A stretch of DNA of 64,000 bases, taken from Amblyomma americanum (Eukaryota > Arthropoda > Arachnida > Ixodida > Ixodidae). Positions 9,640-22,170 of this stretch are shown here, piece after piece (position 1 is the first letter of the stretch; each line of letters begins with the position of its first letter). The stretch covers positions 78,412,850 to 78,476,849 of the forward strand of contig NC_135507.1 in assembly GCF_052857255.1 (NCBI RefSeq), in the 5' to 3' direction. The position numbers and the translations under genes are program-made. The notes under the pieces are model-generated. The model saw only the letters and a program-made list of their open reading frames with translations. It ran no database searches and was not told the DNA's origin.

Positions 9640-10825
9640 GAAAGCAAACTCAGTGGGCTGCAGGGCAGGTCCCAACAGACTCCAAATGCAATTGCAGTGA
9701 ATCAGTTCTAATCTGTGCAACGGCTGTAATCCGATTTTAAGAGTGAAGTTTTGAATAAACATTTTATTATTCTCTGTTTGGTGTACCCATTTGCACCCAC
9801 TGCAGCTGTTGGAAGAACAATCTATGTCGTCTCAAAAAAGAAAAAATTCAGGGGGCACTTTGTTGACCTAAAGTGCGGTGAGGCGAAAGCCTTCAGGGCG
9901 GTATTCCTGCTTGTGTCACTGATGTGTGGGTTAGATTTTAATTAGGTACTTGCGTTTGTCCGCATTCTGAGACTCCATTGAAGCCAGCGCTAGGTGGGAG
10001 GTTGCGCGGCACCCGGCTCGGTCGACAGCTGCGAGGCGTCCGGCGCGGACGCGGCACTTGCGCTGGTGGCACCAACTCGCGCATGCGCAGTGAACTACCA
10101 ATGTAACAACATGGTTACCGAGATTACCGGCGCATGGGGGGGTGATCTCGGATGCCATGGGCGCAAGAGAGTAACGGACGGACGCAACATCAGCCATTGA
10201 AGGCTTTCGCCTTAAAAATGATAGTAGGTGGCAGAGATTTTCAACAACACCAAATGCAGAATCTCGATTCGAAACTGCGTTCTCACGGGGCCACTTCGTG
10301 GAGGTTACCAGATGGTAGCGCCAATTATGAGCAGTGCAGCCAGTACACAGTGGTGTCCTATAACTTTTTGTTCCACTTGTTTTTAGTTCTTTTTAATTCA
10401 GCAGGCCCCTTTACTAGGCCCTACAGCTAGTGGGCATACATAATTTCTAAACTCAGCCACAAGCTACATCGGGAGAATAAACGTAAAGCGCAAGCACACG
10501 GCGGGAAGAAGAGATGCCTGATCAGAGTTGAGTTACAAATAAACAGTGAGGCCATGGTGGAGCGGGTTAAATATATGCTCAACACAAAGAATCAATGGAC
10601 GAAAAATTATAAGGATAGTAGTAACAATAACAACAATATAAAGATATTTAAAATTTCGACACGCATATTTCTGTTTTCCTTGGTAGTTTTCACGTGACAT
10701 CTGGAGCGCAGTCTTTGGGAACAGAGTCCAGATTCCACACTGTACGCCCGGATCACGTAGAAATATAAGCGAATCAGAAAATGACAATGTTTTCACCGTG
10801 CTTCTTGTTCCATATATTGTGGAAA
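9640..10825 (+). repeat. dispersed repeat R, copy 1 (inverted partner at 50100-50930)
   Basis: Aligns by eye with the reverse complement of 50100-50930: GCAGTGAATCAGT near 9690, CTGTTGGAAGAA near 9806, GGCCACTTCGTGGAG near 10289 and CACGTGACATCTGG-type near 10690 all recur in the same order. Copy 1 holds an extra segment at about 9850-10214. No coding potential seen. Confidence 0.65.
9880..10214. mobile_element. short TIR (MITE-like) element inside repeat R
   Basis: AGGCGAAAGCCTTCA near 9882-9896 is matched by TGAAGGCTTTCGCCT near 10198-10212, and the segment is absent from the partner repeat at 50.1-50.9 kb. About 330 bp. Includes a GCGCATGCGC-like site near 10080. The target duplication is not clear. 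Confidence 0.5.
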
Positions 10826-11007
10826 TATGGGAGACTGCCTTTCCCCCGCACTCCCACTCCGCGGATGCAGCGTTCCCACTGCTAACCGCTGAGGAATTCG
10901 TGCTCGCGGGAACAAAGGAAGGGACGACAAAGCGTGAATACTTATATGCTGTTTATTACAGTTGCATTTAATACACAGAGCGGGCCAGCCAGCTACGGGG
11001 CCCAGCG

Positions 11008-11061
11008 CACTGTAAAGATCCCCAGGTTGTCGAAATTATTCCGGAGCCCTCCACTTACGTA
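11008..11061 (+). mobile_element. SINE fragment
   Basis: Matches the SINE body GTAAAGATCCCCAGG through ATTCCGGAGCCCTCCACT. Both ends missing. Confidence 0.65.
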
Positions 11062-11333
11062 GCGGTTGATGATTTTCGCTCTAGGTTTATTGCTCCTTAA
11101 TTCAACTGGTATTAAGCAGCAATCCACATGTCTAAACAACTGAAAGTTAATGTGAGGATTTCAGAGGCAGGCACAATGTTAACCAACAGCGTTAAGGAGC
11201 TCGTGTCGCATAAAAGCCGGTTTCGTCGGCGACGACCGGGAGCGAAAACTCTTTCCTCCTCTTCCTCGCAATCTACGTCACTGCCCAACAGATGCCACGT
11301 GACGGCAGCGCAAGGAAAGGAAAGGCCGCCTGT
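11062..11333 (+). repeat. old repeat unit E, left part (split by LINE-B)
   Basis: GGTTGATGATTTTCGCT through GGCAGCGCAAGGAAAGG matches 32591-32865 in the same orientation. The rest of the unit continues after LINE-B at 13784. Contains TTAATTCAACTGGTATT and a TCC-rich stretch in both copies. Confidence 0.75.
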
Positions 11334-13783
11334 GGTGGTAGTGGGTTTATTAAAAATAATAGTAAAAAGGAAGGAAAAGATTTTTGCTAGCCCCGGCATC
11401 TGCCATCGATACTGAAGCACCTGAGATGGGGCAGCGGAAATAAAGGACAGCAGGCAGAATGAAGAAATGAAATGAAAGAGGTGAGGGGACCGGAAGAGTG
11501 GATAGGGGGAGAAGTAATATGTACAGACTATTTACACAATAAGAAATGTGTCCAGGTTGTGCGCGTGATTAGTTCATGTTGGAGAAATTAAATCACACAC
11601 GCGCACAGCACTGTGTTGGTTACATCTGGAGTGGGGCATCCAGTTACTAATCGTTCAAGGTAGAACTCGCGGAGCGTTCGGTCACTGCGTGTAACTACCT
11701 GACGGAGAACAGACGGGACGTGAAGCCCATGTGTTCGAGGAATGCACAGATGCTCACCAAAGTTCGCTCACGAGTGCGCGCACTGCCCTGCGGCGACAAT
11801 AGCGTCTTTATGGAGTCTGGTAGTATGCCCTGCGCCCTATAGGCCGCGAGCATATCGCGACGAGCATCGGCGAACGCGGCACAGTGAAGGAGCAGGTGTT
11901 CTAGTGTTTCCACTGCACCGCATCCGTCACACACATCACTCGTCGCGATTCCGTGACGCACCCGTCGTTTCCCGGGCCACACGCAGCCAATGCGCGCGCG
12001 GAGCATCATTGCACGTTGTGACCGTGTAAGTGCGCGACAGCCGGTGACACTGTCGATGCGCTCACCTCCAGCGATGCGTGGGTCGGGGTGCTGCTTTCGG
12101 AGATGGTCGTGGATGGCCGCACGCACGTCCTCCAGCGCAAGGGGCAGATCGCTGGCAGGTAGTTGGTGAGCAGCGGTCGCGAGGTCATCAGCTTCTTCGT
12201 TGCCGGCGATGCCGCAGTGACCGGGCACCCACTGTGCACGCACGGCACAACCTCTCTGCGCGAGGCGCTCGATGTGCGAGCGAATTTCCCGCACTAGTGG
12301 GGTACCGCGGCCGTTAGATTGCAGGCTTCTGAGGGCGGCGCGGGAGTCGCAAAGCAGAGCACTCCTGTGTGGCGGAGGGCCGAGGGTGAGCAGCAGGTCC
12401 AGCCCGAGCCGGATCCCCATCAACTCCGCCGTGGTGGAGAAGCCCAGAAAGGCTGCGTGTTGCTGGCTGTGCAGTCGCAGGGCGGGGATGGTGACCGCCG
12501 CAGCAAGGGAGCAGCTGTCGTGGGCCACTGAGCCGTCTTTGTACACGAGGAGATGGTCCTGGAGCTCCTCGTGTATGACGGCTCTGGCCAGCTGCTGCAC
12601 AGCACAGAGGGGTGTGCTCCGCTTTCCCGCAATGCCGACGATCTCTCGCTGTACCTCCGAGGCAGCAGGCCAGAGCGCGCATGAGCCGTAGGGGGGTGGG
12701 CCTTGGGTCAATTGCTAATACTCGAGCAGCGCCGCGCCTATTCGTGAGCGCGGGTGCGAGCGCATACGCTGCAGCAGCGAGCCGCCGTCCGGTGCCCGGC
12801 GAAGCCTGTCGATGTGATTCAATGCCCTGCACGCTGCTTGGAGCTCAAGTGGCCACGCTCCGGCCTCGGCCAACGTTGCGGCGCACTGCGAGTTTTTGGG
12901 CAGGCCTAGGCACACGCGCAGGGACTTGTGGTGCTGAAGCTCGAGTTTCTTCCAGCACGGCTTGCGCACCGTGACGAGCGGCAGCGCATAGAGCACAGCC
13001 CCCAAAGCTGCGGCATTGTATAGTCGCAGCGCAGCTTGCTGGGAGATGCCCTGGCCTCGAGCGGTGAGCTTGTGCACGGTGGCGGTGATCCTCTTCATCT
13101 GCAGACAGGCCTTGGTCGCTGCGGGGCGGAAGGAAAGGCGCCAGTCGATGTCCATGCCAAGGTACCGCTCCGATTTACGCCAAGGAATCGGAGTCCCGTC
13201 CAGTGACAGTGGCGCAAGGTGCGCGGGCGAGCGCGAAACGCAGGCCAGGGCCACCGATTTGTCCGCGCTCAGCGACAGACCAAGGCCGCGCAAGATGGCA
13301 TCGATTGCTTTCAGGGCTCCCTGAAGGCACCCCCGCACGCGGAACGCCTCGCCCGGTGGTCACCGGCACCACAGAGCTATGTCGTCTGCATATATGGACA
13401 TGTGCACATGGTGTCGGCCGCTCGTGGGGAGGGAGGCCGGCACCACCGACATGGCCACATTAAACAGAAATGGTGATAGGACAGAGCCTTGCGGCACGCC
13501 CATGTCGACCGGGCGAGGCTTGGAGAGCTTACCCCCTACTCGTACGCGCATGGTGCGCCCGCTCACACCAGCCCCCACAAGTACCGCGAGAATTGGTGCG
13601 CGGTGAACGTTGTCAGAAGCGCCCGAGACGTCCAGTAGTAGGAGCAGCGCAACCTGGCCTGCCGCCCTGGCATGCTCCAGCGCTGTAACAACGTCCGATA
13701 TAGAATCAGCCGTGCACCGCATCCCACGGAAACCCGTCTGCCGCTCGTCAAACAAATCAGCCTCCGCAGCCCGCTCGTTCAGA
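11334..13783 (-). mobile_element. LINE-B: 5'-truncated RNase H-bearing non-LTR retrotransposon
   Basis: Inserted in repeat E with the 7-bp duplication CGCCTGT (11327-11333 and 13784-13790). On the - strand it begins inside the RT and ends with AATAAA followed by an ACTACCACC-type tail. The empty site is preserved at 32.87 kb. High GC and long open frames on both strands mark it off from its surroundings and suggest a fairly recent insertion. Confidence 0.88.
11695..13783 (-). pseudogene. LINE-B pol: RT, RNase H and C-terminal Cys/His domain with two stops
   Basis: One continuous frame of about 696 codons broken only by TGA at 13360-13362 and TAG at 12715-12717. Motifs in order: RQTGFRG, LDVSGASDNV (motif A, with Phe changed to Ser), GVPQGSVLSPFLFN, YADDIALW, then RNase H with YKDGSV, TTAELMGIRL, CDSRAAL and WVPGHCGIAGNEEAD, then CDGCGAVETLEHLLLHC. 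Functions as target-primed reverse transcriptase in the family. The 5' end is lost before RT motif 2, as expected of 5' truncation on insertion. No frameshift was needed, the best-preserved pol in the window. Confidence 0.9.
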
Positions 13784-14235
13784 CGCCTGTCACATATTTC
13801 GGTGGACAACCCGGACCGCGCCCCAAGGCAATGAAAATGAAATGAAAATTGGTTTTAAGTTAAGGAAGCGAGGCCTGTATCATATATCTCTGTGTGCACC
13901 CGATCCGCGCCGTAATGAAAGGAAAATGAAATGGAAATTGATTTTTAAGGAAAGGAAGCGACGCGTCTGACATATCTCTAGTATTGGCGCAGTGTGGCCG
14001 TGCGGGCACGCAGGAATCACGCGGTGAGCGGCGAATAACGCAGCGCACATCCAAAGCACGTTCACCACAAGGCTTGCTGCCCCTTCGTTCGGCGCGGAAG
14101 TTATGCTGGCGTTCGTGGCATCGGGTTTGTCGAGAACTATGTGCAGGCGAACAACCACTGCAAGTTGAGCCCCACACGTTTCAGCAATGCGCCTGGCAGC
14201 GTTACTACGTACTTAGCGCTCTGCGCGTCCGATGC
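13784..14235 (+). repeat. old repeat unit E, right part
   Basis: Continues the match to 32868-33303, including the block CACGCAGGAATCACGCG near 14007 and GAGAACTATGTGC near 14131. Inside are repeated short blocks resembling the SINE 3' body. Confidence 0.75.
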
Positions 14236-15311
14236 AAAACTAAAAAAATGCGCTTGAAGGAAAGGAGGCAGATAAAATCGAAATCGAGTCCACTTGAGTA
14301 CGTCTTCAGGCCCAGTCACCGTAAAGGCCGAACCACACGACAGCGTTTCTTCGGCGTAGCATTAGTGTTTATTCTACCGTCGTTGTCGCTTCAGGCCGCA
14401 GAAAAGGGCGATCAAACACACGAGGACGTACGAACTGGTTGTCCAGACGGGCGTTAGGTGTGTTTTGTTTCGTTTACTGATGTTATGCTCCGCTCGCGCA
14501 CAAGATGTTTTGTCCTCTTCGAGCGTACAAATGTGCTTGCGCTACAATGCATATTTCTTGTCTGTAAATAACTGTCAATACAAGCAAATACACAATTCTA
14601 GAAAGGTAAATGGCTATAAACACAGAGTGGTAATGTATATAGCAGCAGACATATGCAAAGTATTGTATATGCTATTGCTGTAAAGAGTTGTAAATATATG
14701 TACATAAATGCACGTGAACCTCCCCTTCTTTTCTACAAACGAGCTTAGAATTTCCCACAAGTCGCACAAAACTAAAAGCAGCAGCCGTGCTTGCCATAAT
14801 TAACTGGTGCCATTTTAGTGCTGTCATGAGGACACCTCGTCAGCGTCGCGGACCACACCAGTTATCCGCGCAAAACAATTTTCGCTAATCATGGTGCCAC
14901 GAAACAAACAAACGTAACAACTTACAACGCTCTATTCGTCTGGAAAAGAACAGCATCCTCAAGTGATAGCCGGAGCTAACGCCTGAGCCCGCCTCTGCAA
15001 ACGGCGAGTAAAGCTGCTGCTCTAGCCGATTGTCGTTGGAAAAAGCGCTGCGCCGCGGATGAATCGAGAGCTACGCAAGAAGGGGCACGAAGCAGGAAGC
15101 TGAGAGACGCGTCGCGTAGGTCTGTAGTATAGGAGTGGAACAGATAACGCCAGCACCGCGCCACCGTTGGCAAGCATGATGCAAGCAGTCCAACAATCTG
15201 GGTAGCGCCGCAACTTGGCGTCTAACTGAATTGAGGCGTACCGGCGGTCCCATCGCGAAGCGGGCGATACGGCTGGCATTGTAAAAATAAAGGAGGCGCT
15301 GCCAGATATTA
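14236..15311. other. no gene recognised
   Basis: A/T-rich around 14500-14800. No repeat or domain was identified. Confidence 0.4.
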
Positions 15312-15395
15312 ATTGGCAGATCTTTATCGTGTACTCATATCGCACAGCACACGGGCGCCCTTTGCGTTTCGATAATTATCGAAACGCGGCCGCCA
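15312..15395 (-). mobile_element. SINE fragment
   Basis: AGATCTTTATCGTGTACTCA and GCACACGGGCGCC match the SINE body in - orientation, followed by a cgaaacg-type linker as in the divergent subfamily. Confidence 0.6.
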
Positions 15396-16012
15396 CTTGA
15401 TGCGTCTCCTCGACCCTGCCTCAACTTCTACCTCTAAATTCATCGTCTGTGTGCTGGTATTCTTTCTCATTCAGCTGCACCTCGTCCTCCATGTCAGCGC
15501 CAACCCCTTGTTCACGCCACCCAGATGTATTCTGTGGCACGAACCAACTCCTAGTGGCCACAACTTATGCTCAGCTGGACGATGGACCTACTCGACGTCT
15601 TAGTGCCATTGACTGGCGTTTTCTTGCAGCGTGTACTTTTTTTTCCTTTCTCCGAACATTCAAATAGCCGATTTCTTCCTCCTGTTTTGAGATAGTCCCC
15701 TTGGTCTTAGCAGACACATTTAGCACAGCGCTAGCGCTCTCGCTTAACGTGCTCCGCTACTGCTCACGCGCACATCGCCCTAGGGAGCCACATGGCGCCA
15801 CATTTTTGTCGACAGCGTACTAGCATGCCGCGTCGGGACCAATCACCGCGTGGTTACAGAGGGGCGCAGTACGTGCTCCGCTAAAAGTACTTACGCACTT
15901 CCCTGCCCACCGAGACTAAAACTTTGTGGTGAATCATAGAAACATATTTCCACACTTCGGGCGTCCGCCACCGGAGGAGGCAGTTTATTTTCATTATAGG
16001 GGGTGAGGAAAC
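15396..16012. other. no gene recognised
   Basis: No domain in the open frames. The sequence near 15930-15990 is purine-rich and repeat-like. Confidence 0.35.
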
Positions 16013-17690
16013 CTCGTGGTGGTGGTGAAAAGCCTTTATTTAATGAAAGAGGTGAGGCTCTTTAAAGAGCCCCGCAATGGGTGGAGTCCTTATTCCGGGA
16101 CCCCATTGGTCGAAGCCGCCAGCTTAGCCCTCTTGACCAAAGCCTTTTGGGACTGAAGGCCCGAACAGCCAAGCAGGGCCGCCTCCCATTCCTCTCTGGT
16201 AGATTTGGGGTGGGGGGAGAGTGCTGAGTTGCGCTGGCAAGCCCAAATCATGTGGTAGGTGTCAGCTACCTCCCCACAGTGTTTTCACCTGCCAGTGAAC
16301 GCGGGATCGAAGTGTTTTAGTACTGCCGGGCACAGCATTGTGTTCGTGAACAATCGGAGTAGAACGCGTTCGTTTGCTTTCCCCAGTCCCTTTGCAGGGG
16401 CCGGGTAGAGGCGATGCCTATCCTTATATTAGGATGTGATAGCTTTGAAGGACATTAAGTAGCTACCTTCAGGTTCCAGGTGCTCAGGAGCCAATGGGAA
16501 GGCCCGGTGAATGAGTGTTCGGGCCGCCGCGTCTGCAGCTTCGTTTCCTGCTAGGCCCTGATGGCCCGGAGTCCAAACTAGGCAGCGGGGTGTAGGATCG
16601 GTATCCCGGCTGCAGTTCCTTAGTATTCGTTCAGCTAGTGGAGTTATCCAGCCAGCCTCATAATTACGACATGCTGAACGCGAGTCTGTTATTATGTGTT
16701 TTGATTTTGATTCAGAAGCAGCTAGGGCGATGGCAACCTCTTCAGCTTGTGTTGTGCCTGGGGCTCGAAAGGGAAGCCCATCCAACTGTATTTCTTGATG
16801 TATGACCGCGGCCGTGTACCACCCCCCGTGGGTAGGCCCAGCTACATCTACGTAAAAGACACCATGTTTGTTGCCATAGTGGTACGCTAAGGCTTCCGCC
16901 CTAGCCTGACGACGACCACTATGATCCTCCTTGTCCATCTTAGTGGGGAGGGGTCGAACTCTGATGGCGCGTCTCCAGAGTTCGGGCACTCGGACCCGCT
17001 CCTGAATGTGAAAATCATGTTGGATGTGAAGGCGGGCTAGCAAGTGCCGACCCGACTTCGTTTGGGCTAGCCTCGTGTATTGATTTGTGAGATGGGCTTC
17101 CTTGAGTTCCTGAAAAGTGTTCACCACTCCCAATGAAAGAAGTCTCGCATTGGAGGTGGACACAGGAAGGTCAAGTGCCCTCTTCATCGTTTTGCGGAGT
17201 ATTATTTCAATTTTGTCTTCGTCGTGTTTCTGCAAAGGTAGATAAGGGACCGAATAGAGGATTCGGCTGATTACGAAAGCATGGGCCAGCCGCACGGCAT
17301 CCCTGCTTCGCAAACCCCTCTCTTGTTGGAGACGCGACGGACCATACGGCCTACTTGATCTCCAACTTTGCGGAGTTCGTGCAATGTTGTGTCTACTCTT
17401 CTTTGGTTATGGATGAAGAGCCCGAGTATGCGAATCTCTTTGGTCTCGTGTATGGGGCCAATTGTTAAGGAGAGATGTATTTGAGTAGTGTCCTTAGGAG
17501 ATGCCCTAAGGTGCGCAAATTCAGACTTGTTGGGTGCGCATTAGAGACCACAGTGCCCTGCGTAGCGATCCACTACGTGAGCGGCTGTTCGCAGGCATTC
17601 CTCCATGCGCCCTAAGTTTCCCTCTGTGGCCCAGATCGTGATATCATCGGCATACAGCGCATGCCGTATGCCTCGAGTGCGCTGAGGGAC
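16013..17690 (-). mobile_element. LINE-C: 5'-truncated RNase H-bearing non-LTR retrotransposon
   Basis: On the - strand it starts just before the RT catalytic motif and ends with an AATAAA-type signal and a CCACCACCAC tail (GTGGTGGTGGTG at 16015-16026 on the + strand). Similar in protein to LINE-A. Confidence 0.85.
16180..17690 (-). pseudogene. LINE-C pol: RT palm end, thumb, RNase H, Cys/His domain
   Basis: GIRHALYADDITIWA lies at about 17630-17670, then after a frameshift a 294-codon open stretch (16429-17313) gives the thumb and a complete RNase H: YVDVAG, QAEEVAIALA, ITDSRSACRN and WTPGHQGLAGNEAAD. A last frame near 16190-16300 gives HC-GEVADTYHMIWAC, the zinc-binding end. All four RNase H catalytic positions are present. 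At least one frameshift and one stop inactivate it. Confidence 0.85.
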
Positions 17691-17942
17691 TTATTCAGCG
17701 AAGATGACCGCTTGGGGTTAGGTCGTGAAGAGCTCCGTGCGTGGATTTCCGTCGAATTGGAGAGTGCACATTCTGCCCGCGCAACGGATATCGGGGTCGA
17801 AAGGACGCAATCGCAGGAAAAAACTACGATGTCATGTGTTGACCCTTTTCTGAGCCTCCGGAAAATCTAGTTGGCGAATTGACGGCGACTTCGAAGACAG
17901 AGATAGCAGCTACATTTTAGTATCATTTAAATGCAGTTTCGG
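17691..17942. other. no gene recognised
   Basis: Intervening sequence between LINE-C and the possible LTR. Confidence 0.3.
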
Positions 17943-18772
17943 TGTCACATATAATAAGGAGCCTAAATTAAATTTTCAAGGAAAAAGGTGTGAAGAAGAC
18001 GACGCGAATTAACCGAAGAATAAAGAAGAGGAAGAAGAAGCATTCGGTGAGGTGGAGAGAGATGATTGGTGGAGAAGAGAAGACGACGACGACAAGGCAT
18101 ACGTGGACTAATACCGAGGCTATAAAAGGGCGAGTGAGAGCGAGGCCCGGGGGGGAACAGCAGAGAAGCGGAGGCTTCGGCTGGTCAGGGACCAATCGGA
18201 TGGAAGAGAGCGACGCCGGCTACTGCTCCGGTGAGCTCGCGTTCTACGGCAACGCATCGTGGACTTCCTGCCGTGCCTGAGCCTGTGCCGGGGAGTCAAC
18301 AGAGGACGCTCCCACCTGCTACGGCCAGGGGTATCTCCAGCGCTGTTGCCACCTATCCGGGTGGTGCCCCCAACGCCGACACCGGCATCACCTGCACGGG
18401 CGCTTGGACCTGGAGCTTGTACGACGCAGCCAGAGACGCCAGCTTAAGCACGTCGGACGCCGCCAGCAACGCCAGCCTAAGCACGCCGAACGCCGCCTCG
18501 ACGCCGGCTACGGGATCCATACAACGCCGCAGCCGCACCGAACCAACCGTGAGCACAAAAGCCGACAGCTAATAGTAGAACGCTAGTAGTAGACGCTCGT
18601 AGCAGTGTGCCCGGGTCGTGTGTATTTATAGTCTGTGTTTTGTGTTAGTTTTGTTAGTTTTGTGTTCTAGTGTGTGTGTCACGTAGGGTGTATTAAATGT
18701 GCGTTTGTGTGGGCACACCCGTCGCCTAGTCAATTCTTTCGGTCCGAGTGTCCTCAGGAGAGATCCGTGACA
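17943..18772 (+). mobile_element. possible solo LTR of a Gypsy-like retrotransposon
   Basis: Begins TGTCAC and ends GATCCGTGACA, so it has TG...CA borders with matching inverted ends. TATAAAAG at 18121-18128 could be the promoter, and TATTAAA near 18690 followed by a pyrimidine-rich stretch could be the poly(A) region. No gag-pol follows; GTCGGCAACAAC after the end might be a primer-binding site remnant. A clear target duplication was not found, so the call is tentative. Confidence 0.42.
18121..18128 (+). promoter_or_regulatory. TATA box in the possible LTR
   Basis: TATAAAAG, about 180 bp into the putative LTR and upstream of the GC-rich R/U5-like part. Confidence 0.4.
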
Positions 18773-19818
18773 GTCGGCAACAACCGGAAGTTTTTCGGTC
18801 CTACCTCCATTGAAGGGGGGGGGGGGTCAACTCAAACCCCACTTCTTCTGGATCAGTAGCCGATTGCAGAAGCAGCTCACCTGTGGTGGCGGGTTCTTTT
18901 GTTATATAAAAGCCGCGCTGATATGGAATAGAAGTTCCCGCTTCAGAAGATGAGCTTCCTGCGCACTATTCCAGTAATTCTACAATTATACGCATTTGAT
19001 TACTCGTAGATGTACCCAAGATATCCACGAATTTATAGCCGTGTATCTCATTTAAAGACTGTGCGAAAATGGCCCCAAATTTGCCCTATAAGAGTGATCA
19101 AAAATTATTCTACCCATCCCTTTTAGCACCTCGGTCCCCGAAGAAACTGGAAGTCGGTTTGATTTCGTCCGGAATATAGCAACGGTCTCCTACAAAAGTG
19201 GAACCAATGGCACTTGTTCAAGAGTGAGAAAGCGTTTTTGTTACGGTTGCCTAATTTTACACCTTAAAAATGCTGCGCGCACAATTTTGGTGTCGCAAGT
19301 AGTGTAGTGAACTTACGTAATACACGGACGACCACTATAGGTGGGTACACTTCTTAAAGAGGTTGCACTTGCAGATAAATGTTTACCGATCTGCAGGAAA
19401 GGAATAAGAGAGCAGATTAGTCAATATAGAGCATGATTCTGAGGAAAAAGGGCGCCTCTCGTATTTTGTTCGTTCTCGCATAAAAATATGGGTTCCCAAG
19501 TAAAAGCTTCTGTGATTAAGTAATGTGCATAACAGCATACAGCTGATTCAAGGAAATGCACCTTACAACGAACTTCTTAGCCTGGGTATCTGGTTTCATG
19601 GTTAATAATTTACTTTATTAGAAATTCCCCTAAGTTCCTAGAGTATTTTAAATAACCCAAAATTAATTGGGGTGTACTGTACTGTGCAATACTATGGAGA
19701 TCAAGAGGTAGAAAGAGGTAGACAAAAAGCTAGATATAAAAATTTGTGCATGAGAACATTATGATACAAATCTTTCCAAGGCAGTAACATACACAAGATA
19801 TAGAGGAGTACGTTTAAA
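18773..19818. other. no gene recognised
   Basis: A/T-rich sequence with a poly-G run near 18818. No domain or repeat identified. Confidence 0.4.
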
Positions 19819-20012
<194 letters not shown>

Positions 20013-20060
20013 CAGAACTACTGTAAAGGTACAAAAAACTGAAGTACAATTGAAAAATAT

Positions 20061-20320
20061 TTAAATGCCAACGCTAATCTGTATCATTCTATGAAATTTA
20101 AATGCAGTAGGCCTTGTGGTTATGTGCGCCACTATGCTGTTCCAGTCGATGATTGTCCGTGGTATAAATGACTTCGCAAATTCTAATGACCGACACGCGC
20201 CGCGCCTAACTTTTGCGTGCGTAGTCGGGACGCCGAAGGAAGGCGGACAATAACTGGAAGAAATTATGGTGAAGCGACGGATGGGGGTGATAAAGTTTAT
20301 CTGAGTGTTAGCCATGAAAA
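20061..20320 (-). mobile_element. CR1-like LINE 3' fragment
   Basis: The - strand encodes SFIPRTIIDWNSI followed by a short tail, the usual C-terminal end of CR1/L2-like ORF2. Only about 85 codons remain. Confidence 0.65.
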
Positions 20321-22170
20321 TTTAGTCTTGTGTTAGTCTTCTAAATCAGCCGGTTTTCAACGCAGTGACGCTGAAAGTATACGAGTTGTCTGAGAATAAA
20401 ATGAAGATATCGTAAGGAATTCGGAAGCGTTAAACGAACTTATGTACACCACTTCTTACAACTGGTAAGGAAGAAAAACTTCACAGGGGTAAAAAATAGG
20501 CACACTTCAGGAATTGCTTCTATGTGGTACACCTGCACAATTTATACTCAGGTTTACGTGGGAAAAATTACAATTCTCAAATTCAAACAGTTTCAGCCCG
20601 CGTGTCTAGACGCATAAAAAAATAAATGCTCGAATATTTCTAAGAGAGGTGATTGAAACGTGTGAACATAGCGTACAACGCACTATCGCATTATGTTACA
20701 AACGTTAGGTTTAATCTGTGGGAGTTTAATACTATATATATTGGTACCTTGGCGATTGTTACCGGTTAGCATATGAGGTGTTTGGATCCTAACGAACCTC
20801 TTCTCCATGGAAACCCATAGGGTGCTTTCAATCAAATGAGAAGTTTGAGCTTCTGGCACCCGCAGTTAACCCCAAGACAATACGTTTACCTTTTAACATC
20901 TTACAGACGCTGCACATTGTATACGAGCAGCGTTCTCTGCCGATATATTTGCGTACCTTTTCTGTTCGCATTCACATGATAACAAGGGGTGCAATCTTGA
21001 CACGGACGCCATCATTGAAAGTACAGTACCTGGAAACAGTTCCTATGAAATGTAAACAAGCAGTAAGAGCAAATAAATAATTCTTCTTGCATTTAAAGCC
21101 CTGCCGTTCGAAGACATGCTATATTTAAGCATTTCGCTTTGTTCATTTATGCCCAAGATGTTGTCAAAAGTTCTCAGGACACGGGGTCTGCTTTTGAACA
21201 GTGTACTTGTGGAATTCCGAAAACCCCGAAGCTCCGAATCTCAGTACAGGGAAGAAGAAATATCATTTTCACATCTGGGAGCCTTGATAGCTTTATAGAC
21301 ATCCTAAGTGTCAAGATATAGTGCTGAAAAGCAGACCCTGTGACCTGGTAAGTTTTGACCAACCCTGTATATGGTGAGTTCAAAGATGTTAGACCACTAA
21401 GTCTGCCTTTGAGCAGTGCACTTGGACATATACAACAAATTTAAATTTGAAATTCTCTAAGGCGGTCCGACATGTGTCGTCCTCACTTTTAAAGAGCTCA
21501 ATACTTTCACAGGTGTCGCAAGTGCCAGAATGAACTGCTGAATACTATACCCTATTGCATGGGAGCTTTTGGTGCACCGTGTACATGTTTCGCCAAAGAC
21601 ACGATCGTTTCAGAAACATCACTGCAGTGCAAACCATGCAATCGAAATCTCATCACAATAGTAGCAAGCCGGATTTTAAGAGCAAACGCCACTCCATTAT
21701 TTGGCAAAGAAAGCGTGGTTGGTTAACGCGGGAGTGTCTTTCGAGAGCGCATGACGGAACTTCATGCCGCAAGGACCTTTATCAGCGGGCCCTCTCTACG
21801 GTGTGCTTTACCTACATGTGTGCACAGGAAATCTCATATTGGCAAAATATATTATCGCATTAATAAAGGAATGATGCCGAAATAGTGGATATCGCTAGCT
21901 TCTGCTTTTGCAGATTGGTAATAATTACAAGGCATCTAATCGACCGTCACATGAAGAGGTAGTGATTCAGATCGTGTTGGTAGGAATTGGCTTACATCGA
22001 TACGGATTACCCGTAATCGCTGCTCATTCAAACCGCAGCTCACTTATTCAATCAAAATACGGCAATTTGCATTGCACTTTCCACTGCATATGCACTCCTT
22101 CGATCCATAATTCATAGAAGGATGTATAAGAGCCATTTTCTTAATCAGGCCTTCGTGAACAGTGCCATGG
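20321..22170. other. no gene recognised
   Basis: A/T-rich; open frames are under 105 codons and show no domain. Confidence 0.4.

Noticed and set aside
12272..13324. Several + strand frames of 70-139 codons
   Set aside because: Antisense shadows of the GC-rich LINE-B pol; no domain.
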